In this document: one piece after another, positions 35,417-43,297 of the stretch | Layout of the letters: every line of letters begins with the position of its first letter | Position numbering within the stretch: position 1 is the stretch's first letter | Assembly: GCA_015055865.1 (NCBI GenBank) | Contig: SVHK01000009.1 | Coordinates: 1 to 45,956 of the forward strand | DNA from: Clostridiales bacterium | Lineage (GTDB): Bacteria; Bacillota; Clostridia; Christensenellales; Borkfalkiaceae | Reading direction: 5' to 3' | Length of the DNA: 45,956 nucleotides | Notes under the pieces: generated by a model | Databases searched by the model: none | What the model was told of the DNA's origin: nothing | Seen by the model: the letters and a program-made list of their open reading frames with translations, nothing else | Made by a program: the position numbers and the translations under genes

Positions 35417-37022
35417 CTCCCACCGCCGTTAAAAATTCCATCGGTAATTTGTATCGAATGCGCAAGCTTATTTCTCTTGCTCGAGCACTACCTTTTATCC
35501 AATCGCTACCCACTTCTATTTTATCTATAATCTTTTGTAAGAAATCATATCTTGCCATAGCAAAAACGGGTAGTCTTCGCAAAGCCGTTGGTATATCCGC
35601 AACCGTATACTCGCTTGTCCGCTTAACAAAAGCGTAGTTTTGCAATTTTTGTATTTCTTCTTCTAACGTTTCTTTTTCCGTTTTATATTTACTGATTAGA
35701 TTCTCAAAGGTTATATCCGTCAACAAACCTTCCGCGCGTTTTTCAATCAAAAATAAAATTTTTTTATCTACTTTTTCGGCGTTTTCTTTAGCTTTTTTCA
35801 CAGCTCTTTGAATATCTACTAATTTATTTTCACTGCTTATACGTTCTCGAATATCGTATTGTCTTGTATCGATTCCAAATAGCAACGTATTTTTAATCAA
35901 TTCCAACTCTCTCAATAACAACTCGTCCAAATATTTTTTTTGAATAGAATTGCCTTTAGAACAGTTTTTATTATTACAATAATATCTCCGCCCTTGACTT
36001 CCGTTTTTTGCGTTTTTTCTTTGCTCAAACCGTAAAGGTTTTCCGCAATTTTGACAAATTAGCAAGCCCTTATACTCGTTATCTTCGACGAATACCGACC
36101 CTGAGCGATTTTGATGAATTAAAGCGTTCGCTTGTTCCCAAACCTTTAAATCAACGAGGGGTTCGTATCGATTTTCAAAAACGTAGCACTCCTGATTTTT
36201 ACGTCGTTTTTTGTTTTTAAAACTCACGCCTTTCGTCTGCGCCGTTTTATACCTGCCAAGATACGCGTCCTTTATAATAATATCTCTAACCATGCCCGTC
36301 GTCCAAGCCGTGCGCTTTTCTTTCGGCTCAGTTAAAACTTTCGTTTTGTTATAACCGTATTTAATTGCATTAAAAAAACGTGGAACGTAAACCCCTTGTC
36401 GACGAAGAAATTTTGCAACTCTTGACGTAGATCCGTATTCTATATATTTTTGATAAATTAACCGTACTACGTCGGCGGTAACGGGGTCGGGTACTCGTTC
36501 GTACCGTTCGTTATAGGCGTACCCAAAAATAGGGAATACGGTGTTTCTCGGTTCGCCCTTTTTCGCCTTACCGTCTAACGTAAACCTAATTTTCTTAGAT
36601 ATATCTTTCGCATACCATTCGTTGATAATGTTTTTTAGTGGCATAAAATCGCCACTATCTTCATCAATACTGTCGTAATTATCGTTGACCGCAATATATC
36701 TTACGTTATGCTGAGGAAAATATTCTTCTACGTAGTATCCGGCGTGAATATAATTTCGACCGAGACGGGACAAGTCTTTGGTGATTACCATATTGATTTT
36801 CCCCTTTTCGATATCCGTCAACATTCTATTAAAATCCGGACGATTGAAATTCGTGCCCGTATATCCGTCGTCCGCATAAATTTCCACTACTTCCCAGTTT
36901 CTTCGTTGGACGTATTCCACGAGTATTTCTTTTTGCTGAATGATAGATTGACTTTCCTCTCTTCCGTCCTCCTGCGACAATCTACAATACACCCCTACTT
37001 GATAAGCTTGCTCATTCTTCAT
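35403..37022 (-). CDS. Large serine recombinase (site-specific integrase), full length
   Basis: A 539-residue large serine recombinase. The N-terminal catalytic domain holds the nucleophile Ser in YCRLSQED and the SRLGRN motif. A Recombinase domain (about 160-280) and a zinc ribbon (CQNCGKPL then YYCNNKNC, about 335-370) follow, then a coiled coil (about 410-470) and a C-terminal DNA-binding tail. Such enzymes integrate and excise mobile elements at att sites. It is translationally coupled to a 57-residue protein upstream (11-base overlap) and to the truncated recombinase downstream (14-base overlap). Confidence 0.94.
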   Translation of the reverse strand: MKNEQAYQVGVYCRLSQEDGREESQSIIQQKEILVEYVQRRNWEVVEIYADDGYTGTNFNRPDFNRMLTDIEKGKINMVITKDLSRLGRNYIHAGYYVEEYFPQHNVRYIAVNDNYDSIDEDSGDFMPLKNIINEWYAKDISKKIRFTLDGKAKKGEPRNTVFPIFGYAYNERYERVPDPVTADVVRLIYQKYIEYGSTSRVAKFLRRQGVYVPRFFNAIKYGYNKTKVLTEPKEKRTAWTTGMVRDIIIKDAYLGRYKTAQTKGVSFKNKKRRKNQECYVFENRYEPLVDLKVWEQANALIHQNRSGSVFVEDNEYKGLLICQNCGKPLRFEQRKNAKNGSQGRRYYCNNKNCSKGNSIQKKYLDELLLRELELIKNTLLFGIDTRQYDIRERISSENKLVDIQRAVKKAKENAEKVDKKILFLIEKRAEGLLTDITFENLISKYKTEKETLEEEIQKLQNYAFVKRTSEYTVADIPTALRRLPVFAMARYDFLQKIIDKIEVGSDWIKGSARAREISLRIRYKLPMEFLTAVGDAER

Positions 37023-37185
37023 TCGTCTTTTCTTCCTTTTCGTCTTGCTCTATAATCGATAGCAAGGTTTCTATCAAGGAAGAAATATTTTCCTGCTTGT
37101 CTTTCGTAATTTCTCTAATAACCGTGAACGTATTTTTTCCGTCCTTATATATCAATCGATTGTTTTCTTTTTCAAAAAGCTCCAC
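37012..37185 (-). CDS. Small acidic protein coupled to serine recombinases
   Basis: A 57-residue protein starting at GTG 37185 behind a strong AAGGAG site and ending inside the recombinase start. It begins VELFEKENNRLIY and has an acidic, Glu/Lys-rich C-terminal helix. I do not recognise a family. Similar short genes are often found in front of paired serine recombinases, and a role as a regulator or recombination directionality factor is possible but unproven. Support comes from the ribosome-binding site, the 11-base coupling and position. Confidence 0.7.
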   Translation of the reverse strand: MELFEKENNRLIYKDGKNTFTVIREITKDKQENISSLIETLLSIIEQDEKEEKTNEE

Positions 37186-37203
37186 GCAAAACTCCTTCGG
37201 CTC

Positions 37204-37266
37204 GTTTTAGAACAAAGTATTATCTAGCCCCGTATAGTATATCTTTTCATAAAAAGGTTTTAGAAC
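37204..37266. repeat. Direct repeat pair GTTTTAGAAC upstream of the recombinase operon
   Basis: Two exact copies of GTTTTAGAAC at 37204-37213 and 37257-37266, 53 bp apart, flank a TATACT -10-like hexamer (minus strand) of the recombinase operon. They could be operators or recombinase-binding repeats. The region 37186-37320 holds no gene. Confidence 0.45.
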
Positions 37267-37325
37267 TTATTGAGAGAATATCTCGCTTGATATAAATATT
37301 TTTTATTGCTTTATATTTTAATTTA

Positions 37326-37395
37326 CTAAAAAGACCAACGGAAAATTCCCGTTAGCCTTTATATTAAAAAAATCAGACTCCGTTTGGAATCTGAT
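37326..37395 (-). terminator. Tandem terminators of the microcompartment operon
   Basis: First hairpin: arms at 37372-37381 and 37386-37395, one wobble, GTTT loop, seven T on minus. Second hairpin: arms around 37335-37341 and 37349-37355, followed by a T-run on minus. They separate the BMC/ParA operon from the recombinase operon. Confidence 0.85.
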
Positions 37396-37438
37396 AATTT
37401 TTTCATTTAAAAGTTTATACCGTTGCTCTTTTGTTTTA

Positions 37439-37693
37439 TTAAAGCAAGAAATAAGGCATATCTTCGCCAAGCAAACAAGAAGAAAATCTATCCTTCTTTT
37501 TCTTCGCGCACGACTTTTTCGTCGTCTTTTTAGGCGCCGAATTTTTTTGCTCAATCGGCGCGATTAATTTTTCCGTTACTTCTTCCGCAGGCGCGGTAAT
37601 TACGTAACTGTTTTGCATATCCGGAGCATCCGTTTTCACTTTAGAATATCCGTTGTTTTCCACTCTTTTAAGCGAGCTCTTTCCGATTGACAT
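37439..37693 (-). CDS. Small basic ParA-partner protein (candidate BMC positioning adaptor)
   Basis: An 84-residue protein whose start overlaps the 3' end of the parA gene by 26 bases. It begins MSIGKSSLKRV, a short basic peptide of the kind that ParA partners use to stimulate ATPase activity. A polar, probably disordered middle follows. Then comes a Lys-rich stretch (about 54-68, KKTTKKSCAKKKKDR) and a hydrophobic C-terminal tail (CLLGEDMPYFLL). I do not recognise a named family. By position it is analogous to McdB, the small partner of McdA in carboxysome positioning. That function is inference. Confidence 0.72.
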   Translation of the reverse strand: MSIGKSSLKRVENNGYSKVKTDAPDMQNSYVITAPAEEVTEKLIAPIEQKNSAPKKTTKKSCAKKKKDRFSSCLLGEDMPYFLL

Positions 37694-38474
37694 TGTCTAT
37701 AATCTCCTTTGTTAATTGTATATATTCCATAGCGCTCCTGCTCGTCTTTTTAAAATCAACGACAGGACGGCTACTATCTTGTGCCCATTCCACCGTGCTA
37801 TCAACGCGTATGTAGGTATCGAACAATTTAACGCCTTCAAGCGATTGTAACGTTTCAAACGTTTGCTTGAAATATTTTTTTCTTTCATCGGCTTTGGTGA
37901 TTGCTATCCCCAAAATTTGCAACTTGGGATTAATTCTTTGAACTTGATTGCAAAATTCAAACATATTTGCCAAACCGAAAAGTCCCCAAGGGCTAGCTTC
38001 AACGGGAATGATTAAATAGTTTGACGCGCACATAATATTCATTACCCAACCGCCAAGCGTAGGGGGGGAATCTATCAATACGTAATCGTAATACCCAAGC
38101 GCGCAAATTTTTTCTAAGCACTTCGTAAGCACCAATTCTCTTTGCCATTTCGAAAATAAATCAAATTCAATTGAACTCATCAAAGACGACGACGGCACGA
38201 TGTCCAATCCGTCTATGCCCGTATGGGTAATAAAATCAGAAAGGTCTTTTTCTTCTTTTACCGCCGTATGAATTGTCTTGCCGTTTTGGGCAAATTCCAA
38301 CGCCTTTTCTTCATCAAAATAAGAAATGGTCAGGTTCATTTGCATATCGCCGTCAATCATCAGCACCTTATACCCTTCCAACGCCATCGCGCAACCAACG
38401 TTAGAACACGTAGTCGTTTTTCCGCTACCGCCTTTATTGTTTGCAAAAGCTATTACTTTCGTTTTACTCATCAT
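37668..38474 (-). CDS. ParA/MinD-family ATPase, last section of the BMC operon
   Basis: A 268-residue ParA-type ATPase. The deviant Walker A motif is NNKGGSGKTTT with signature Lys14 and Lys19. Walker A-prime is DGDMQMN and Walker B is YVLIDSPP. There is no N-terminal helix-turn-helix, as in small ParA/Soj/McdA proteins that bind DNA nonspecifically. It starts 21 bases after the EutP-like gene with an AAGGA site, and no terminator lies between them. The small partner gene overlaps its end. It could be a plasmid-type or element partition protein, but its place inside the BMC operon favours microcompartment positioning. Confidence 0.88.
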   Translation of the reverse strand: MMSKTKVIAFANNKGGSGKTTTCSNVGCAMALEGYKVLMIDGDMQMNLTISYFDEEKALEFAQNGKTIHTAVKEEKDLSDFITHTGIDGLDIVPSSSLMSSIEFDLFSKWQRELVLTKCLEKICALGYYDYVLIDSPPTLGGWVMNIMCASNYLIIPVEASPWGLFGLANMFEFCNQVQRINPKLQILGIAITKADERKKYFKQTFETLQSLEGVKLFDTYIRVDSTVEWAQDSSRPVVDFKKTSRSAMEYIQLTKEIIDNVNRKELA

Positions 38475-38495
38475 CGTATTCCTTCGTACTTTTCT

Positions 38496-39011
38496 TTACA
38501 ACAACCACGTATCCAAAGTCTTTTGAACGGAACTCACTTGTTTGGTTTGCGGTTTTTTCGTTTTCCTTACCGACTTTTTAGGTTGTTTCTCTTGCAAAAA
38601 CGCAGCCAAGTCCGCAACCCCTTCACCCGTGATAGAACTGACGGGGAATATCTTTTTGCAACCGGCAAGTTGCAACCATCTTCTCACGCGTTCCACGTTT
38701 GCGTCCGGTTTATCTATCCCCGTAATTATACCGATAGTTTCACGGTTCACCATACTCGTTAAGCAAGGCGAAAAAATGGAATAAGGCTCGTTCGCCGACA
38801 GAACCAATCCCACGACGTCCGCTTCATACGCATACAACGCCAACGCGCCACTCGTTTCTCTCCGTTCCGTATATTCGCCGGGCGTATCGATTACCGTATC
38901 TAAATAATTAACGTACTGCGTTTTATAATATTTAATTTCTTCACCGCGCAAAGCCTGCGTTAAAGTAGTCTTTCCAGCAGCCACTCTGCCGAGCAACATT
39001 AATTTTTTCAT
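38496..39011 (-). CDS. EutP/PduV-like small GTPase of the microcompartment
   Basis: A P-loop protein of about 171 residues. G1 is GRVAAGKTT, G3 is DTPGE, and the G4 region reads TGIDKPDA, matching EutP/PduV. The start at 39011 overlaps the upstream shell gene in a TAATG arrangement. After the GTPase core (about 140 residues) there is an unusual Lys-rich linker (KKSVRKTKKPQTK) and a hydrophobic end (VQKTLDTWLL). PduV has been reported to localise to the outside of Pdu compartments and to affect their movement. That fits with the ParA gene next to it. Confidence 0.88.
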   Translation of the reverse strand: MKKLMLLGRVAAGKTTLTQALRGEEIKYYKTQYVNYLDTVIDTPGEYTERRETSGALALYAYEADVVGLVLSANEPYSIFSPCLTSMVNRETIGIITGIDKPDANVERVRRWLQLAGCKKIFPVSSITGEGVADLAAFLQEKQPKKSVRKTKKPQTKQVSSVQKTLDTWLL

Positions 39012-39370
39012 TAGGTTTTCGTCAACTCGCAACAAGTGTAGCCAAGCTTATTGATGAAATATTCGCGAATTGCCATAAAAGCCGATTCAACGGACGAAAC
39101 GCTACCCGTAATAATCAACGTTCCCGTAAATCTATCTACGAACCCGATTTCCGCGCCCGAAGACTTCATTGCAATATCCGCCGCAATCACCGCGCTTTCG
39201 TAAGGAATAACGGTCAATACCCCAATCGCGCTTTTCGAATAATCCGCTTGAGGGTCCAACCCAAGTTTGGTATATAACGTTTCGCCGGGATTTGCGATAA
39301 TATGACAAAGGGTAATTTGTTTTCCTGGAACAAACTCTTGAATAATCGTCATTTTATCTTGTAATTGCAT
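39011..39370 (-). CDS. BMC shell protein, EutS/PduU type (circularly permuted)
   Basis: A 119-residue shell protein with the N-terminal beta-barrel segment IIQEFVPGKQITLCHIIANPGE typical of PduU/EutS (shortened here), followed by a permuted BMC fold. Hexamers of this type have a capped pore. AGGAG precedes the start. It lies between the activase and the GTPase genes, as in many glycyl-radical BMC loci. Confidence 0.93.
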   Translation of the reverse strand: MQLQDKMTIIQEFVPGKQITLCHIIANPGETLYTKLGLDPQADYSKSAIGVLTVIPYESAVIAADIAMKSSGAEIGFVDRFTGTLIITGSVSSVESAFMAIREYFINKLGYTCCELTKT

Positions 39371-39385
39371 ATTATTTTCTCCTAT

Positions 39386-40171
39386 TTAGCCCCCAATTTG
39401 ACATTTAAGACCACTTTCTTGCGCTACGCTTAAAAGATATTCCATCTTTTCTTGAGAAGGTGGCTCAACGCCTTTGAGAGCGTAATTTCTATTTAATCCT
39501 GCATATTTATCTTGCCCTAAGCGATGATAGGGCAACAAATGATGTTCTTCTACGTTAGGTAAGCTTACCGCAAATTTAGAAATTGCTTTAATCTCTTCTG
39601 CGGTATCGTTAAACCCGGGTATAACGGGAGTTCTTATCACTAATTCCACCCCGCTTTGCGCTATTTTTTTAGCGTTTTCCAAAATCAATTCGTTGGGAGC
39701 GTTAGTATATTCCTTATGCTTTGCCGAATCCATATGTTTGATGTCCAACAAATACAAATCTAAATACGGCAAAATTGATTTAATAACGTCAAACGAAGCG
39801 TTTGCCGTGGATTCCACTGCCGTATGTAACCCGTTTTCCTTACACGCACGGAGTAAATCACGCGCAAATTCAGGTTGAGCCAAAATCTCTCCGCCTGATA
39901 ACGTAACCCCACCGCCACTTCTACGATAATACGGCATATCGGAAAGCAATTCCGGCAAAATTTCTTCCACCGTAACGTCTTTTCCTACGATTTTTTCCTT
40001 ACCGTTTTCTTGCATCGTTTGGATTTCGTAGGATTGGGATTCAGGATTACAACACCATGCGCATCGCATATAACAACCTTTAAAAAAGACGATAGAGCGT
40101 ATCCCCGGTCCATCGTGGATTGAGAAACGCTGTATATTAAAAATTCGTCCTTTCGTTTGATATATGCTCAT
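39386..40171 (-). CDS. Glycyl-radical enzyme activating protein (radical SAM)
   Basis: A 261-residue radical SAM enzyme that makes the glycyl radical on the adjacent lyase. The CxxxCxxC motif is Cys33-Cys37-Cys40 (FKGCYMRCAWC), and SGGE follows near residue 92. It is the short form: the ferredoxin-like insert with two extra clusters found in many activases is missing. It lies 31 bases after the glycyl radical enzyme gene. Pairing by position and family is strong. Confidence 0.93.
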   Translation of the reverse strand: MSIYQTKGRIFNIQRFSIHDGPGIRSIVFFKGCYMRCAWCCNPESQSYEIQTMQENGKEKIVGKDVTVEEILPELLSDMPYYRRSGGGVTLSGGEILAQPEFARDLLRACKENGLHTAVESTANASFDVIKSILPYLDLYLLDIKHMDSAKHKEYTNAPNELILENAKKIAQSGVELVIRTPVIPGFNDTAEEIKAISKFAVSLPNVEEHHLLPYHRLGQDKYAGLNRNYALKGVEPPSQEKMEYLLSVAQESGLKCQIGG

Positions 40172-40202
40172 ATTTGCTTTTCCCTATTTTACTTAATTAG
40201 TC

Positions 40203-42734
40203 TTAAAAACCCTGCTCCGTACGGTTAATGATATCATTTTGCAAAGAACGAGAAAGCGTCGTAAACAATGCGCTATATCCTGCAACTCTTACTACGAGAG
40301 TTTTATATTTTTCAGGGTGTTTTTGCGCGTCGATTAGCGTTTCGCGCGTTACAACGTTAAATTGCATATGCATGCCTTTTTGGTCGAAATACGAACGAAT
40401 AAGCGCTACGAATTTCGTTAAACCCGACATTCCCGAAAGCGCGGACGGATGGAATTTTTGGTTAAGCAACGTACCGTTACTTGCCACGCATTGTTCGAGT
40501 TTTGCAACGGAATTTGCCGTTGCCGTCGGGCCTTTCTTATCTCTACCCGACGCAGGACCGATACCGTCTGCAATCGGCGTATACGCCAATCTTCCGTCCG
40601 GAGTCGCGCCCGTTTGCGCGCCTAAAGGTACGTTTGCCGATACGGGATACAATCCGGCTTGGAATACACCGCCACGGGGATTTTTATATTTTTCTACTTC
40701 CTTGGTGTACGAATTTGCAACGTCGCGAGCAAACATATCCGCTTCGTAAATATCGTTACCGTATTTAGGGCAAGTTTCGTCTATCAAGCGTTTAATTTCT
40801 TGATATCTAGCTTTTTGCGATTCAGTTAACCCTCCGCCCTTTTTAATTTCTTGATAAACGTTACGAACGATTTCTTCGTTAATCGAAACGCCCACTTTAG
40901 CAAGACTAGCAACCACTTCACAAGTAAGTCGTCCCGCAGCCACGCCGTCAAATCCGTAGCCGAAATTCGCTTTTAACGCATCACGAAGCTCCGCTAAGGT
41001 AACTTTTTTCTCTTCAAATACAAGCTGTTTTACAGCCAAGAGCGCGTCGGTATTATTTGCAATACCAAAGCCTTGCGGACCAGTGAAGTTGTAGATTGCC
41101 CCACCTTCTTGCAAAGACTTTCCTCTACCGATACAATCCTCTACCATACAAGATTGGAAAGGCAAAGGACATCTCGTTGCATGCGCCGTATCAATAGCGT
41201 TATTTGCATTTACAAGCAATTTGATAAAAAAGCTTTGTTGCGCTTTATAAGCATCGTAAAATTCTTCAAACGTTTGCATATACGCAACGTCGCCCGTCAT
41301 CGGACCTATTTGAACTCCTTTATCGACGCCATTCGAGAATACCAATTCAAGCGGACGACACATATTAAAAAATGCCGCGTCGTGCCAACCGTCCGTTTTA
41401 CCGCCCTTTTGCGGTTCTACGCAACCAATAATACAGTAATCTCGCGCATCTTCCAACGAAAGACCTCTTGCCATAATCGAAGGAATAATAATTTCGTCGT
41501 TGTAATAAGCAGGTAAACCCGTACCCAATCTAGTCAACGCCGCAGCTTTTACCAACAACGAGTCGGGGGAGCCGTTCCATACGCGAATCGAGATAGATGG
41601 TTGCGGTAAAGGTACGTGCATAGACGCCTCTAAACACATATACGATAAATCGTTCGTTGCGTCTAAACCGTGTATATCCTGACCGCCAACAATTAAATTT
41701 TGGAACATACCGTACCCGGCAAAACCATCCGCGGATACGGCGTCGCGTACTTTATTGATATCGTTGAGTTTTACCCAAATACAATCAATCAACTCTTGCG
41801 CCTGTTCTACCGTAATCACTCCGTTTTCTATATCCTTTTTATAGAACGGATACATATATTGGTCAAAACGACCGGGCGAAATGGAATGTCCGCTAGATTC
41901 TACTTGCAATAATAATTGTACAAACCAAAAAGATTGACACGCTTCGTGGAAATCCCTTGCGCCATATTCAGGCACACGCGTACAATTTTTCGCAATTTTT
42001 TCTAATTCTTCTTTGCGTAAAGCGTCGTTTTCTTCTTTCGCCATCTCCATAGCAAGAGTTGCATAGCGTTTTGCATAACCAATAACCGCTTCACAGCTTT
42101 CTATAACTGCGTATAAGAAGTTTGTTCTACTAACGTATTCGGGGTCGCTAACGTCTAATTTTGACAAAGCCGATTTCGTTTCTTCGATAATACCGCGATA
42201 ACCGATTTGTAACACTTTCTCGTAGTTGACGTTTACGTGCCCAATCCCGTTATAAAAATAATTACCGGGCGTAAAAATAGCGTGTTTCATAAAAGCGTCG
42301 TATGCTTCCGGCGCCATATTTGATTTCGCTAAATCGCTCGTAGTTTTTCCTTTCCAATAAGGGTAAACCGCTCTTAAATCGGCCTTTGTATCTTCGCTAA
42401 TATAAAAAGGGTCTGCCGAGCGCGTAGCTACCGTTTCAAACTCTGCTTCCAACCATTCGTAAGAATATTCAGGAAAGACTTGACAACTTCTCGGCGCAAC
42501 CGTTGCGCTACCGACAATCAATTCACCGTCACGAATAACGATGGGAATATTCTTTAAAATGTGCGCAAACGCAGCGCTACGGCGACGAATAATCGGTAAA
42601 TCTTCCGTAGCTTGATAGCTTTCCGTTATTAAAACGCCACGAGCCGATTCAATTTCAGGCATCTTTGCGTATAAATCGTCTATTAATTTTTCAATCCTTG
42701 CACTCTTTTCTAGAACGAATTTAATAGTTTCCAT
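40203..42734 (-). CDS. Glycyl radical enzyme, probable B12-independent diol dehydratase
   Basis: An 843-residue glycyl radical enzyme. The radical site is Gly819 in RVAGYSA, and the thiyl cysteine is Cys438 in GCVEPQ, with Glu440. From memory, Clostridium butyricum glycerol dehydratase uses His164, His281, Ser282, Cys433, Glu435 and Asp447. Matching residues occur here as His166, His283, Ser284, Cys438, Glu440 and Asp452. This favours 1,2-propanediol or glycerol dehydratase activity over choline TMA-lyase, although GCVEPQ is shared with CutC. GHVNVN has Asn170 where many relatives have Asp. Substrate is not certain. It is the signature enzyme of the compartment. Confidence 0.88.
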   Translation of the reverse strand: METIKFVLEKSARIEKLIDDLYAKMPEIESARGVLITESYQATEDLPIIRRRSAAFAHILKNIPIVIRDGELIVGSATVAPRSCQVFPEYSYEWLEAEFETVATRSADPFYISEDTKADLRAVYPYWKGKTTSDLAKSNMAPEAYDAFMKHAIFTPGNYFYNGIGHVNVNYEKVLQIGYRGIIEETKSALSKLDVSDPEYVSRTNFLYAVIESCEAVIGYAKRYATLAMEMAKEENDALRKEELEKIAKNCTRVPEYGARDFHEACQSFWFVQLLLQVESSGHSISPGRFDQYMYPFYKKDIENGVITVEQAQELIDCIWVKLNDINKVRDAVSADGFAGYGMFQNLIVGGQDIHGLDATNDLSYMCLEASMHVPLPQPSISIRVWNGSPDSLLVKAAALTRLGTGLPAYYNDEIIIPSIMARGLSLEDARDYCIIGCVEPQKGGKTDGWHDAAFFNMCRPLELVFSNGVDKGVQIGPMTGDVAYMQTFEEFYDAYKAQQSFFIKLLVNANNAIDTAHATRCPLPFQSCMVEDCIGRGKSLQEGGAIYNFTGPQGFGIANNTDALLAVKQLVFEEKKVTLAELRDALKANFGYGFDGVAAGRLTCEVVASLAKVGVSINEEIVRNVYQEIKKGGGLTESQKARYQEIKRLIDETCPKYGNDIYEADMFARDVANSYTKEVEKYKNPRGGVFQAGLYPVSANVPLGAQTGATPDGRLAYTPIADGIGPASGRDKKGPTATANSVAKLEQCVASNGTLLNQKFHPSALSGMSGLTKFVALIRSYFDQKGMHMQFNVVTRETLIDAQKHPEKYKTLVVRVAGYSALFTTLSRSLQNDIINRTEQGF

Positions 42735-42751
42735 AACCTACAACCTTTTTA

Positions 42752-43297
42752 TTATATCTGATCCCAAAGTTCTTCGTGCGGCGCTGCTATAATTGAATAA
42801 GAAGAAAGCATACCCGACGTTTTTGCATAGTTTGCGCCCGCTTCTACAGCCGCCGTTACGTCGCCAACTTCACCCGTGAGCATAAATACACCCTTTCCGC
42901 CCATACCACGGGAAACGCGAAGGTCGAAAATCCCGACTTTTGCCGTCTTAACGGCAACGTCTGCCGCTTTAATTGCCGTAGCAGCTGAAAAGGTTTCTAC
43001 CAAGCCCAACGAACCCGTTTTCTCCGAAGTTTGCGTGCCAAACAACGCGGATATTACCTGTTCGTCGATTCTACCCATAACCGACGAATCAATTACGTAA
43101 TTTTCAAATTTTGCGCGAACGTGGTCAACCGCGGCTTGTACGTTCGAGATTGAACCCGTTAAAATAATTTCGTATTTCCCCGGACAAGCAGGATGCGCCG
43201 ATACCATTTCTACACCCGCGCTTTTTAACGCCGCGTCCGTTGCTTCTACGCCTTTGGGAATACTTTTCAGTTCTATGACACCTACCGACTTAAACAT
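42752..43297 (-). CDS. pduT: BMC tandem-domain shell protein, PduT-like (Fe-S)
   Basis: A 181-residue trimer-forming shell protein with two BMC domains (about 4-85 and 96-178). Cys38 in PACPGKYE matches the cysteine that holds a [4Fe-4S] cluster at the trimer axis of PduT. Its start overlaps the end of the PduS gene, and PduS and PduT are thought to pass electrons across the shell. Confidence 0.93.
   Translation of the reverse strand: MFKSVGVIELKSIPKGVEATDAALKSAGVEMVSAHPACPGKYEIILTGSISNVQAAVDHVRAKFENYVIDSSVMGRIDEQVISALFGTQTSEKTGSLGLVETFSAATAIKAADVAVKTAKVGIFDLRVSRGMGGKGVFMLTGEVGDVTAAVEAGANYAKTSGMLSSYSIIAAPHEELWDQI

Noticed and set aside
37318-37554. 78-residue basic open frame overlapping the ParA-partner gene
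   Set aside because: It overlaps the better-supported 84-residue frame in another frame and runs through both terminators, so it is a chance frame.
40203-42734. Calling the glycyl radical enzyme choline TMA-lyase (CutC) from the GCVEPQ motif
   Set aside because: The residues matching the diol dehydratase pocket (His166, His283, Ser284, Asp452) argue against it, so the substrate was left open.
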